The position numbers and the translations under genes were made by a program. From NCBI GenBank assembly GCA_022828595.1, contig JAKGHH010000001.1:136791017-136855016 (forward strand): DNA of 64,000 bases. The letters are read 5' to 3'. Under the pieces are notes generated by a model. It was not told the DNA's origin. It saw only the letters and a list, made by a program, of their open reading frames with translations, and ran no database searches. This DNA is from Nelumbo lutea. Taxonomy: Eukaryota; Streptophyta; Magnoliopsida; Proteales; Nelumbonaceae. Positions 10,561-22,180 of this stretch are shown piece after piece (the first letter of the stretch is position 1; each line of letters opens with the position of its first letter).

Positions 10561-12019
10561 TAGAAGATTATTCCTTGTGAATTTTCAACCACAGTTTGCA
10601 CTTGCGGGAGACAGTAATTCTGGCGGCCAAGAAACGCCATGCCAATCAAAATTTATTTATCTAAAATCAATACCAAAAAGGGAAAAAACATTAACGAAGA
10701 GAGTAGAACTATAAAATAAGGCTAATATCTTGCAAAATTACAACATAAACTTGATAAATGAACCAAAATTTAACAGTTATCTTAAAATTCCACCTTCAGG
10801 TACACTCTTGAATAAAAGAAAAAAAAACAAAGACGAACAAAGAACAGTTCCCTATTCCTCTTCCTAGTTCCTACAAATGGCCGATGACAGGAAAAACATG
10901 GAAGTCTTTGTGAGACCGAGATCTCTAGCCTCCTCTGTAATGATATCTTTGTCCTCTCAATATCCTGAAGATTCAAAACAATAAATTATTTTCCCAGAAA
11001 ATAGAAACATGCGTATGTACAATATGCATAAAATAGAAGGTGATGCAAAATGGTACAGATGTAAGATACATGGAGAAAATTTGTCAAAACACAAAAAGTT
11101 CATTGCATTCTTCTGCCTGCAAAAACTCGTCTTTAGGCTTCTTCCATCATATTCATAGGCCATCACCCAAAGGACACTGAATGTCTCTATCCCCAACAGT
11201 GTATAAAACTAAATAGCATAAAAGGGAAGGAGAAGGTATAGCAAGTAGCCAGCTCCGTGATTTAACATGAACTTCTTCAATCTGCAGCATTTAAAATAAA
11301 TCTAAAAATACACACTAAACCAGCTCAATAAAAGTTTCATGGATCCACAAATACTAGATGAGCACATGCACAAAAATGTGCTTTCGTAAATAATTAACAT
11401 CAACACAATTGATAATCCAGCTGGACTAAAATAATCTTAACGATCAAAATTGGCCATCTAAAATGAGTGTATTCCTAGCACGTAAGCAGTTGTGCTACTC
11501 ACAATGGAGCCATGAGACACTACCCATAATGGCAACAGATAAAAGAATATTTACATAGAAGATCCACCAAAAATTACAATAAAAAATACCAGATATAAGT
11601 TTTTATTTGGTATTATATACAACACATTACAGGAGATTCGGAGGTGAGGCACAAGAGCAGAGTAGGGTTCACATGAGGCCCACTGGCCATTTCCCAGAGA
11701 GCCTGGGGTTCGGGTGGGTTTGATCCTGCACCTCCTATTTTGAGGGTTGCCAAGTGACCATCTCAACAACTGGATCATTGGCACCAGATAGAAGTTGGTT
11801 CTACTCAAAGGACACATCACACCACCCAACAACATTCGATTGCAGACTGCAGTGACAATTGGGATTTCTAGTGATTCGTTGCATTTCATATTTGTTTGGA
11901 CCATTTCATATTTCATAAACAAAAAAATGACTTGTAAATTCTTTGTGTGCAGATACTCAAGACTACAATTTTCCTTCTATCTTTGAATATACAGATTCAG
12001 CTGAACTGCTCTTCCTTTG
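10561..12019. other. Intergenic, no convincing gene
   Basis: On the minus strand there is a possible exon-like block at 10921-10969 (acceptor CTTCAG, donor GTCTCA) and another after a CTGCAG acceptor near 11286. They cannot be joined into a recognisable protein. An ORF of about 120 codons at 11551-11922 (minus) matches nothing. Around 11640-11790 the minus strand has GGATCAAACCC, somewhat like a Pol III B box, so an old SINE is possible but not supported. I annotate no gene. Confidence 0.35.
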
Positions 12020-12570
12020 AAAGTCTGCTGCTACTTTCTTGCCAAATCATCCAAAATACTTCTGCTGGAAATGTATTCCATATAATTCTTCCTCTTGTTC
12101 AAGCTTTCCAATCTCCACCCTTTCAATAACTCCTCAATTGAAGCAAGAAAACACTCTCTGGCAGCAAATATCATCATAATCCTAGAAAAGACTGTGTAAG
12201 CAAATTTGCAGTTAAGTAAGATGTGATCTGCCAATTCCATAAGCTCTTCACACAATTAACATTCTGCTTTGTTCATCACTATCCCCCTCTTTATCAGGTT
12301 GTCCCTGGTTAAAATCTTGTTCCAATAAGCAGCGCAAACAAAGAAAGATACTTATGAGGGCACATTTCCACGCCACACAACATTAGCAGAGGAAAGCACT
12401 AATCTCTTGCCTTGTTATTTGGGTATAAAAAGTCTTCCCAGAAATTGGTCAGAACCTTCCCAATTCTACACTCCTATCCTCCCTACTGGTGTCAATTTGG
12501 GTACTATGTAAAACAACAATAGTTCTTGGAAACCTTCACTCCCTTAATCTTAGCCCATGAAGCACTAGAT
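12020..12570 (-). pseudogene. LINE relic, zf-RVT region
   Basis: On the minus strand the translation contains TRDNLIKRG, LCEEL, ADHILLNCKFAYTVFSRI and LLKGWRLESLNKR. This is the reverse-transcriptase zinc-binding (zf-RVT) region near the C-terminus of plant L1-type ORF2. The frame is broken by stops and shifts. It lies outside the target duplications of the large LINE next to it, so it is a separate, older fragment, and the 12583 MITE inserted close to its edge. Confidence 0.75.
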
Positions 12571-15500
12571 TAACATGCAAGCCATAGTTTTCAAGGTGTC
12601 TACGCTATTCTGGGAGACACTGGGGCGCTTAGTTGCCTAGTCGCCTATGCAGGCACCTAGACAATTTTTTTTTTTATCAGAAACAATAACTTTCATTAGA
12701 GATAAATTAACCTGAAATACAGAATTCAACCCTTATTAGAAAAGGTTGATCCAATAAACATCAAGCATTACAGCACTGCCCAAAAAAGACTCTCCCTTGC
12801 AGTCCCTTGTTTTGCTAGGGCGTCAGCAAAAACCATTTGCTGATCTCCTTACCCACTTCAACCAAACACCCACCTCCCTTGTTATGCTAAGAATTTCCCT
12901 TATCAGCTGTCTATATTGCCAAATTCCCAGCTTCCCTGATTGGATCCACCCAATTACCAACTTGGAGTCTCCCTCTATCTCAATCTGCTGTAGCCCCAAC
13001 TGGTTGGCCAGTTTTACACCTTGATGTAGTGCCAAGATTTCCGCTCTTGAGGAATATCCAACTCCTATTGGATCTGAAAACAAAGCCATTATCTTGCCTT
13101 CATTATCTCTGAAAACACCTCCTATACCAGATGGGCCTGGATTACCTATAGAGCTTCCATCAAAGTTCAGTTTCACTCTTTGTTGTGCCAGTGGGGACCA
13201 AACTTCCTGTATCATAGCTTTGGAAGTAGTAGTAGATGCCACAATACCCCAACTTCTATAAATGTCTTCAACTGAGAAATCCTTAAAAAGATCACAGGAT
13301 TTCAACCAATGGATAACCTTAGTAGTTATTCCTTTCACAACCTCTTCCTTGGATCTACATCTGCCTTTAAAGATCCTATTGTTTCTTTCCTCCCACACTG
13401 ACCACAATACAGCAGCTCTAGTGGCTCTTCACATAATCCTTCCACGAACCGTTGGTTGCCTGTAAAAAGTTGGATCAAAGAGGTTCACCAGGCTTGAGGT
13501 GGGAGTCCACCTGCAGCCAAAGAGGGGAGAACCAAAACCAAATAAAGAACACAAAGGGACATGAGATTAGTAAATGTGAAATTGTCTCACTAGAATCCAA
13601 ACAGAGGCAACAAACATGGGGAGAGAGGCACATATTTGGCCTCTTTTTCTACAATAAATCCAAGGTGTTGATTTTTTGGAGTACCACTTCCCAACAAAAG
13701 GCCTGAATTTTAGGGGGTACAGGGCTACCCCACACCTCCTTTGAAAGAAAGTTCCCTACAAGGTTAGAGGTCTGAAGCAAAATGTTATAGAAAGAAGAGC
13801 AATTGAAAAAACCAGAAGGGGAAGGTTTCCAAATTCTGCTCTCTCTACAGAACTGATCAAGAAAGACTTCCCCTAACTGAGTGATCAAATCACCAACCAT
13901 TCCCATTTCAGAATCCCTTAGACCTCTTCTCAAGCTCAAATCCCAAGAGTCATCAACAAACACTGAAGAGATCGCTTTTCTTTTGTTTTCAGACAAGGAG
14001 TAAATAGAAGGAAATCTATCTCTAAGGGAGTTTTCACCAACCCAAATATCTTCCCAAAACAAGACTTTATTTCCAGCGTAGACATCATATTTGAAATAAG
14101 GAAGCATAAGAGGCAAAATACCTTGAATAGCTTTCCAAGGAGAACACTAAGAAGCCCCAGGGTCGAGTCCTGCATCCTAGCCGTTACCTGCCAATCCATG
14201 AATACTAACAATCACTCTAGACCAAAGTCTGTCTTGTTCCATCAGTAGTCTCCAAATCCATTTCCCCAGCAAAGCCATGTTTCTTAATCATATATTTCCT
14301 AACCCAAGGCCTCCATCATCCCTACTCCTAGAAACCACCTCCCACTTCACTAAGTGATCCTTCTTAGTATCCCCTGGTTCCCACAAGAAATCCCTCGTTA
14401 TCTTCTCTAACAAATTAGCTACTTTCATTGGTACTCTAAAGGTAGACAAGAAAAAAACTGGCAGGTTGGCTAAGGCTGACTTGATTAAGGTTATCCTACC
14501 CCCTAAAGAGATGTAATTCCTCTTCCAATTTGCTAACCTCTTGGAGAACCTTTCAATTACAGGGTACCAAAAACTCTCAACCATTGGGTTCCCTCCCAGT
14601 GGTAGCCCCAAATATTGTAAAGGCCAGCCCCCCGCTTCACACCCCAAAATCCTAGCTAGGGAATCCACCTCCTCTCCACCTAGATTGAGCCCTGCCACAC
14701 AACTTTTTCCCCAATTCACTTTATGATTGGACTTCCTTTCAAATTGAAGCACTATAATCTTTAAGTTCCATAATTCCCCTTCCTCCCTGTCACAAAACAA
14801 GATGATGTCATCTGCAAATTGTAAGTGTGTGACCACCACCTCCTCCCTACCAATCCTCCAACCTCTTATCAAATTGTTAGCGTCGGCCCTCGAAATCATG
14901 GCACTCAACACATCAGCTACTAGGGTAAAGAGGAATGGGAACAATGGATCTTCTTGCCTATTACCCCTCTTTGCAGGAAAGAAACCCCTAGCTACACCAT
15001 TCACCAATATTGAGAAATGACATGAAGAAATGCATCCCTTTACCCAACTGCACCATCTCTCCCCAAACCCTCTCTGCTTGAGAACTTCTAGTAAAAAATC
15101 CCAGTCCACCATGTCATATGCCTTTTCAAGATCCAATTTGCAAACCAACCCCTTTTCCTTTCTCCTCCTCTTCACCTCAACACATTCAATGGAAATAAGT
15201 ATTTGATCTACAATTTGTCTTCCTTCTACAAAGGCCCCTTGATACGGAGAGTGTCCTCTTCTTAGGAACCAAGGCAATAAAAGTTGCATTTGCTCCCGAG
15301 TTAAATTTGCCTCTCTCATAGAGCTCTTCAAAAACCTCCAACAAATCCTCTCTAATTATCTCCCAACAATCTTGATAGAAGGCCATCGAAAAACCATCAA
15401 GCCCAAGAGCTTTAGTTCGATCCATGGAGAATATTGCATTTCTCACTTCTTGGGCCTCAAATCTTCTTTCCAAAGATTCCAACAAGACACTATCTTCCAC

Positions 15501-15983
15501 CCTCCACTCCAAGTCCTCTAAGCTCTCACTAGGTCTCCCTGGGTTGTCATACACTAATTTGAAGTGATTAACCAAAGCTTGAGCTATATCATCTTCCCTT
15601 GTCAGCAATTGCCCATCCCACTCCAATTTTGAAACGGAAATCTTCCTTCTCCTCCCATTTTCCAACGAATGAAAAAACTTTGTATTGATGTCCCCTTCCT
15701 TTAGCCATTTGCACCTGGATTTTTGCCTCCAACTTATCTCCTCCTTCCTAAGAAGATCTTCCAGTTCCTATTTCAAATTCCATCTTTCCACCCTACCCTC
15801 TTCCCCCAGCCTTCTTTCAGCTTCTAGTCCATCTAGCTCCTGCACTCTCTGACTGGTTTCCAATTTCCTTTGCTCTAATCTACCAAAAACCTCTTTATTC
15901 CAAATCTTGAGTCTAGCTTTCAGAAGTTGTAGTTTCTTGTAAAACCTATACCCCTTCCATCGGAATTCTACTTGGTCCACTTT

Positions 15984-16482
15984 TGTTATGGGCCCAGGAA
16001 TAGGATCTCGTCACGGGTCGATCCATGGGAAAAACCTCCTATTTTCCCTTGTTCCTCCCTTTTCTTGAGGAACCTATTTTGGCGCCTTAATGGTGATTTG
16101 TTCAAGAGATCACCAACTCTCCTAACTCTTTTCTTGACTGAAATTTTCCGATGCCTTTATTGAATAATATCAGCTCCTTAAATAGGAGATTACAAGAGAT
16201 AAGAGTCCTACTTTTAGGAAGACTCCTTGCTAATTAGGAAGACTCCCTACTAATCTATCCTACTGAACTGATAAGATAAGATAAGATAAGATAAGACTCC
16301 CTTAATCTATCCTACTGAACTGATAAGATAAGATAAGACTCCCTTAATCTATCCTACTGAACTGATAAGATAAGAACTGTATCTAGATAATAAAATTAGA
16401 TAAGATGAGAATCAGCAAATCTTGCTCCCTTTACTGCTGCTACCGGCGGTGATATGTCTTCCCAATAAAAGCATCCACATCA
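15984..16482 (-). repeat. 3' LTR (left copy)
   Basis: 499 bp. It shares TGTTATGGGCCC..., the CTTTTCTTGAGGAACC and GATAAGATAAGA blocks and the TCCACATCA end with the right copy. It is shorter than the other LTR because it has fewer GATAAGATAAGACT repeat units. Confidence 0.9.
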
Positions 16483-16497
16483 TTACTCCCCTCCTGG
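16483..16497 (-). other. Polypurine tract of the LTR element
   Basis: On the minus strand CCAGGAGGGGAGTAA lies directly before the TG of the 3' LTR, the expected place and composition for plus-strand priming. Confidence 0.8.
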
Positions 16498-16624
16498 ACT
16501 TTGTCCTCAAGCTCGAATTCAGGATGGGTGTCTTGAAACACAGTCAAAAGAATCTAGGATAGGTGGAATGATTTTGCCCTCTTGGATCAGGTTCCAATGA
16601 AGAGGGTTCATCCTCATCTTCCTC

Positions 16625-16732
16625 TTATTCCACCAGGAGGCAGAAAAGTCTCTTGCACTTATGCCCTGCTAAGTAAAGTTCATCACAATTAAAACACTGT
16701 CCCCTCACCCTGCGTTCCGCCACCTCAGCCAT
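16625..16732 (-). pseudogene. gag zinc-knuckle remnant
   Basis: A 35-codon frame on the minus strand reads GQCFNCDELYLAGHKCKRLF, matching the Cys-Cys-His-Cys zinc knuckle of plant Ty3/gypsy gag (CxxC...GHxC). It is followed by a stop and then acidic sequence. No other gag or pol part is present in this 1.5-kb element. This assigns the element to the gypsy superfamily. Confidence 0.75.
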
Positions 16733-16878
16733 GGACAAGTGCTTAATAGGGGGTGCAACAACGCTGCTCCCCACTAGGTGGTGATCCGGAATTGTCGCTC
16801 GTCTATGGTTTCCGTTCTTGGCTGGCTGCTAAAGATGGAGCCATTCCGAGTGGTTCTGGGGATGCCCATGCTGCTGGA

Positions 16879-16894
16879 GGCTCTGAGACCAAGC
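16879..16894 (-). other. Primer-binding site of the LTR element
   Basis: On the minus strand GCTTGGTCTCAGAGCC follows the 5' LTR end (...CATAACA). It differs by one base from the core TGGTATCAGAGC complementary to initiator methionine tRNA, which is used by most plant LTR retrotransposons. Confidence 0.8.
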
Positions 16895-17448
16895 TGTTAT
16901 GGGCCCGAGAATAGGATCTCGTCACGGGCCAGTCCACAGGGAAAACCTCATGTTTTCCCTTGTTCCTCCCTTTTCTTGAGGAACCTATTTTGGCGCCTTA
17001 ATGGTGATTTGTCCAAGAGATCACCAACTCTCCTCACCCTTTTCTTGACTGAAATTTTCGATGCCTTTATTGAATAATATCAGCTCCTTAAATAAGAGAT
17101 TACAAGAGATAAGCGTCTTACTTTTAGGAAGACTCCTTGCTAATTAGGAAGACTCCCTACTAATCTATCCTACTGAACTGATAAGATAAGATAAGACTGA
17201 ACTTATAAGATAAGATAAGACTGAACTTATAAGATAAGATAAGACTCCCTAATCTATCCAACTGAACTGATAAGATAAGATAAGACTGAACTAATAAGAT
17301 AAGATAAGACTCTCTTAATATATCCTACTGAACTAATAAGATATGAATTGTATCTAGCTAGAATTAGATAAGATGAGAATCAACAAATCTTGCTCCCTTT
17401 ACTGTTGTTGCCAGCGATGATGTCTTCCCAAAAAAAGCGTCCACATCA
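16895..17448 (-). repeat. 5' LTR (right copy)
   Basis: 554 bp. It matches the left LTR but carries extra tandem units of GATAAGATAAGACTGAACT. The divergence between the two LTRs, some point changes plus repeat-number differences, shows the insertion is not recent. Confidence 0.9.
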
Positions 17449-17490
17449 ACCTCCCACCATTCTTTTACCTTAGCTAGAAACTCTGGATGA

Positions 17491-17864
17491 AGTAACCACA
17501 TGTTTTCAAACCTAAAAGCGCATGGGCCTCCATCTAGTCTTTCTTGAGACAACCTGATTGGGCAATGATTTGAAATAGGTCTCGACAATGTTGTAATACA
17601 TAAAATCCCCCATTCAACTTCCCAATCCACTGTAAAGAGGAACCTGTCCAATCGACAACAAGTAGGGTTTTCTTGGAAGTAACCACATGTTTTCAAACCT
17701 AAATGGGCATGGGCCTCCATCTAGTCTTTCTTGAGACAACCTGATTGGGCAATGATCTAAAATAGGTCTTGGCAATGTTGTAACACATAAAATCCCCCAT
17801 TCAGCTTCCCAATCCACGGTAAAGAGGAACCTGTCCAATCGACAACAAGTAGGGTTTTCTTGGA
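17491..17864 (-). repeat. 187-bp tandem duplication inside LINE ORF2
   Basis: 17491-17677 and 17678-17864 are two direct copies with a few differences. They encode, on minus, DRFLFTVDWE, HCPIRLSQERLDGGPC and FENMWLL twice. Because 187 is not a multiple of 3 the second copy shifts the frame. The copies have diverged slightly, so the duplication happened some time ago. Confidence 0.92.
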
Positions 17865-18299
17865 AGTTTGACCAAGTAAAATTTGCTTGCTAAAGAGGGA
17901 GGTCCCGCAATGTAAAATTCTCCACAACGATATTAAACTTCCTCATGCTAGATGTAATCCTACGACTAGGGTTATTGGACTCGTTTAAGAATTTTATTAC
18001 GTTGAAATCCCCACCCAAACACCAAGGGCCATCCCACAAAGCCCTAACAACTGCTAGTTCTTCCCAGAAACCTTCCCTTTCCATGTAAGAGGTGGGACCA
18101 TAGACATTAGTTAGCACCAAACCCACCCATCCTCCTTTCAGACAATTTTGATTCTTGTATTAAGACCACATCTAGCTTTTCTCTTCTCAAGAAGTCTTTG
18201 ATCACTTGCCTTTTCTTTGAACTCCCCAAACCTCTTACACTCCAGCTTATTAACTTCATGGACAAATAAATCAGGTAGCACCAACCAAGCCACCCTCTT

Positions 18300-21033
18300 T
18301 ACTCCTTTTTTCTATCCTTCCTACCCCCACTCGCTTTATCATAAACCACCCCTCTTCAACCTCTCCACCTCACTCAGCTTTTTCTTCCTCTTCTTAGAAA
18401 GCTCTCCTACCTTCTTACTAGACTCTTCCACCTTCTCAATCCCTTCTAGTTTCTTACTTGACCCCTTCTTCTTTTTCAGTTGTCCTTTTGATTTTCAACT
18501 GTATCCACTTTTCTCCACTGTATTGAGAAATTGAATAATCCCCTCCTCAACCCTACCCTCTTTCACATTCAGATCCTCTTCCATTCTGATTCTAAATAGT
18601 TCCAAGATCGACTCCCAAATTTTGTCCCCTAGTTCTCTCTCTTCTGCTTCTGAATTTATCTCCCCCACTACCCCTGTCACTTGTCCCAAATCAAACGAAT
18701 TGACAGACTTTAAAGCTGGGTTGGAATCACTTGTAGGCCAGACACACACAGGACTTTGGGGAAACAGAGTTAGTAACCAAAAACTGAACCTGAAAACAAT
18801 CCAAAACTTGGGAGGAAGAAGATGCAATATGAGTTGCTGGAATAGCCTGAACCGCTTTTGTTTGACTTTCGCTGGGAATAGGACCCTCGAAATCAAGATC
18901 TGGATTGACTGCAGTGGGAAGCGGGCAATTTATAGCTCTGCTTGGAGGAACCATATTGTCAACACACACCGTACAAGCACCCATTCCCTGGTCTTTACAA
19001 AGGATTGAATCCTCTTTTCTCCCTGTTTCGGTTTTCTCCTCACGCGAGCCTGTTTTCTTTCTTTCCAACTCCTTTATAGGCCGAACCAACTCTCCTGGAA
19101 GTGTACAAGCCTCTTCTTCAAACAGTAACTTTAATATTGGGTCATCTTCCTCCCCAAACCTTGAACGAAATTTACTCTGTATACTACCATAGCTGGACTC
19201 TTCAGCATACAACTCCTCTTTCAAAGACTCATCATCTACACTTACCCAGTCTGAAGCAGAATCCTCCTCTTCTAACCTCATGCGATTATATCTCGGATTA
19301 GGTTTATTCGGGGCTAGTGGAGTAAGAGACTAGTCTTGAATACCATGCTAAAGTCGGACCAGACAAACGTTTTTCTTCCGAGCCAGTTGCAGACCAATCT
19401 GAAGAGGACAAAGATATACCACAGCGAATGTCAATCTTTTGAACCTCTTGTTCCACCTCACGTGCCTATTTAAGTGGTCACTTGATTTATCTATGGGCTT
19501 ACTTGCTGTTGGAGTCTTATTTCCATGCCCATCCACTTTAAGTTTAAGACTGGGCCCACCAGTACCCCTCCTACCATTGGCCCATCTTTATAATTTTGAA
19601 CCTGACCCAGTCTTTTTAAAAGTTTAGTATTGGTTCACTGATTGCAGGCCTGGGCCATATCAAATGACAATCCACCTGGTTGTTGTTCCAATCAAACTCC
19701 ACCTGTCCCCACCTTTGGACACTTGTTCAAATTCAAAAAGTCTTCCGACAGACTTTCTCCACCTTTGGACGTTACTACCTGAGCAAAAGTCCTAGTCCGA
19801 TCCTCTAATTTGCCAATTAAGGTGGAAGACTGAGGTACTGCTTTCCTATCCCTTGCTTTTATAGTTTCCCTCCCAGTGTTAACTCGAACCTTGGAGGCCA
19901 CATCATCTTCGTCTTTCCCACTCCTCCCCAATCTCCACCATCTAGCTTCTGTAGAAGTTGCAAAACCCTGAGTTCTACATTATCTTAAGTTAAATCCAAA
20001 GACCTTGGGATAAGCTCTGGCTTTGCTCCAGCTACATTAATCTGCATGGCACTCAAGTTGGAAGCATCAAAGGAAACCATCTTGCCTCCACATAGCTTCG
20101 CAACTTTCCTGAATACCTCCATCTTCCATAGATGGAAAGGCAACCCAATAATTTTCAGATTGATAAGTTCTGTGGGTTCTACCAACTGTACATTGCAAAA
20201 AGGCTTCCATTTCTCCAACAACACCACACCTTGCTCTGTTACAATCGAAGCAGTAGCAAAATCCAAAAGAATCCCCTGAAAATACACCACAGCCTTGTGG
20301 TTGTCAAAGGGAGAAATCTGCAACACCTCTGTAGTCTTCAATATCTGTTGGAATTCTTCACCTAGTCTCTCCCAATCTTTTACTTTCTTGTTTACCGAGA
20401 GGACAAGTTTAAGCTGCCAATCCTCTTTAGGTTTGTTCACCCACAATTTCACCAAACCTAGTCCAGCATCAATCTGTGCAATTTACTTTCCGTCCCTATC
20501 TCCTCCTCTCCTGGGATCTCCCTGAAAACTTTCCTTGGCTGCCCTTCAGATTGTTCCTTAATTTTTTCACCATCTTTTAGGGCACTTTCTCTGTCATTAA
20601 TTATCACCATAAACTCCTGAATTGCTTCTGCTAACTGGTCCCATCCCGAGGCCTCCCTTCCTTCAGGAAAACAGGTAAACTGCTTCAGCCCCTCACCAAA
20701 GTGTTCCTGCACTCCCAAAAACCTCCCGTACTTGTTCTCTTTTCTTTCAGCCACATACTTCCTGTTTTGTTCCAATAGACAGTACCTCCACTCCCTTGAC
20801 TTTTCTGTTATTTTAGCTCCATCGAGAACTCCTTGGAACCATGGTACCGCCCTTCCTTCGAGAAGCAAGGAAGCTTTACTCAATTCTACAATCTTTAGAG
20901 AGAGTCCATTTCTAGTCCAGATTTCTTCCAAGATGAAAGTCTTCGCTTCCACCTTCAACGCTTTCTTCCATCTTTTTGCTTGCAGGAACTGACCTTCCCT
21001 CCCTCTTTCCAAGCTTCCCCTGCCGACCTTCAT
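18300..21033 (-). pseudogene. LINE ORF1 (gag-like, nucleic-acid-binding), broken
   Basis: ORF1 of plant L1 elements encodes a nucleic-acid-binding protein. The ATG at 21033 starts MKVGRGSLERGRE. The first frame stops at 20458. A shift near 20470 leads into VKLWVNKPKEDWQLKLVL and LINLKIIGLPFHLWKMEVF, a DUF4283-like domain (20455-19985). Further pieces follow at 19931-19692 and 19281-18495, acidic and serine-rich. At least two frame changes and a stop separate the pieces. I did not see a clear zinc knuckle. Confidence 0.8.
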
Positions 21034-21863
21034 TTTTTCTTCGCACTCAATGCCCAACCCAGCCCAACCCAGCTACTAGAGCACAAACAGACCCAACACT
21101 AAACATGTCATTATCACAGAAAATTTTGGCAAAATGATATCCCATGGTCAACAAACTATATCAAAGGAAATCAGCACCTAGACAAATTTTATAATATAAA
21201 AAACTAAGTTTTGGATAGTTCCCTAGTTTTATATACCATTCAGCATGTATATTAATTGAAAAAATAGCAATTCTCTTTAGTAAGAACATTAAATTTCCTC
21301 TAAAAATGTGGCAAATCATCACATCTAAAAGATAAAAATCTTTTACATATATTAATTTCATTATTTTCAAAAATAATAATACTATAATAAGTATTTAATA
21401 GAGCAATTTCATATCAGCAACTAAAGAAGGTTATTAAGTTTATATGATAAATATTCAAGATGGAAAGTAAAATAGGAAAAACAAGGATGGGTTTTCTATT
21501 TTATTTAATTAGAGAGAGAGAGAGAGAGTAGAAAAAAACAGAACCACTTTATAATTCTATTCTTTCTTTTTTTTCTTTCTTTCTTTTTCTCTCCTCAAAA
21601 CCCTTTGATCTTTTAGACTTCAGTAGTAAAACATTAAAACAAGTATAATTAATATATATAGCATATAATAAAATCTTTTAATGCATAAATTAATAAGATA
21701 CAGCAATACAAATGATATTATAAAAGGCGCCCCTTGTCATTTTTGTCACCTAGGTGGGCACTTAGTCACCAAAAAGGGTGCCTAGTTGCTAAAAGTAAAG
21801 GCGTTTGGGTGAGGCACCCAGCCAAGGGCACCTAGTCCCCTAGGCGACGCTTTGACAACTATG

Positions 21864-22180
21864 ATGCAAACCTCATTTTCATCTATATAAAAAAAATGCA
21901 AACCCCATTTTCTATGCAGAAAATATACCAACTTGGCTTTCTAAATGTTTCTTGTAAATTCTCTCTTCCTAATGGTGACATCCTAACTTGTTATGACAAC
22001 CAGATCTGAACAATTTCCCCTCATGATATATATGACCATAGTGATTTTCCAATGTCTGTTGCAGTCATGACAATATGAATACAAGACATCATCATCATCA
22101 TCCAATTCTTATCCTAACTATATGGGGTCAGCTAGAAAATATGAATACAAGACAGAACAGAATAATCTGCTAGTTTGACC
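21864..22180. repeat. Intergenic with a probable RTE-LINE 3' end fragment
   Basis: At about 22087-22140 CATCATCATCATCC is followed by AATTCTTATCCTAACTATAT and GGGGTCAGC. This resembles the 3' end of plant RTE-type LINEs. Only the terminal piece is present. The rest of the stretch is unassigned. Confidence 0.45.

Larger units (their letters stand above)
15984..17448 (-). mobile_element. Non-autonomous Ty3/gypsy-type LTR element nested in the LINE
   Basis: Two long direct repeats, 15984-16482 and 16895-17448, both start TGTTATGGGCCC and end CCACATCA on plus, giving TG...CA ends. They flank only 412 bp. Read on the minus strand, a tRNA-iMet-type primer-binding site follows the 5' LTR, a polypurine tract precedes the 3' LTR, and a gag zinc knuckle lies between. 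The flanks on the minus strand, GAGGT and AAAGT, match at 3 of 5, a weak target duplication. Protease, RT and integrase are absent, so any movement needed a helper element. Confidence 0.9.
12823..18259 (-). pseudogene. LINE ORF2 (endonuclease, RT, RNase H), broken
   Basis: ORF2 starts at the ATG at 18259 with ISWSVRGLG, the usual L1 endonuclease start, then VLIQESKL. A deletion follows before LTNVYGP and GGDFNVI (17890-18126). Next come the 187-bp duplication and the LTR insertion, after which ORF2 resumes at about 15980 with VEFRWKGYRFYKKL. The RT spans 15665-14288: LDLEKAYDMVDW, RQEDPLFPFLF and the catalytic FADD in LQFADDIILF are present. A frame change and deletion near 15260 removes the segment between VPKK and SPYQGAFVEGRQ. 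The zf-RVT region is at 14116-13649. The RNase H domain at 13407-12823 keeps its acidic residues (FDGSS, RAEILAL, EGDSKLV). The separate pieces lie in different frames, so no functional protein can be made. Confidence 0.93.
12665..21173 (-). mobile_element. L1-type LINE retrotransposon, inactive
   Basis: The element reads on the minus strand. Its 3' end is an A-tail (T-run at 12665-12675). It is flanked by a 12-bp direct repeat GCACCTAGACAA (12653-12664 and 21174-21185), the target duplication. Order from 5' to 3': leader, ORF1, ORF2 with endonuclease, reverse transcriptase, zf-RVT and RNase H domains. ORF2 is interrupted by an LTR element (15984-17448), a 187-bp tandem duplication and internal deletions. 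Apart from these it looks close to full length. Confidence 0.95.
12583..21863. mobile_element. hAT-like MITE split by a LINE (outermost layer of the nest)
   Basis: The left end CATAGTTTTCAAGG (12583) and right end CTTTGACAACTATG (ending 21863) are inverted repeats of the same family as 1218-1731. They are flanked by ATGCAAGC (12575-12582) and ATGCAAAC (21864-21871), an 8-bp target duplication with one mismatch. The MITE's own sequence is 12583-12664 plus 21174-21863, about 770 bp, with CCTAGGTGGGC- and GGCGACGC-type motifs shared with the other copy. Everything between is the LINE insertion. Confidence 0.85.

Noticed and set aside
10921..11290. Possible small spliced gene on the minus strand
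   Set aside because: Two exon-like blocks with plausible acceptors exist, but the joined peptide matches no known protein and stops soon after.
11630..11800. Possible SINE with a Pol III B box
   Set aside because: A GGATCAAACCC motif is present on minus, but an A box at proper spacing, a tail and a target duplication are not convincing.
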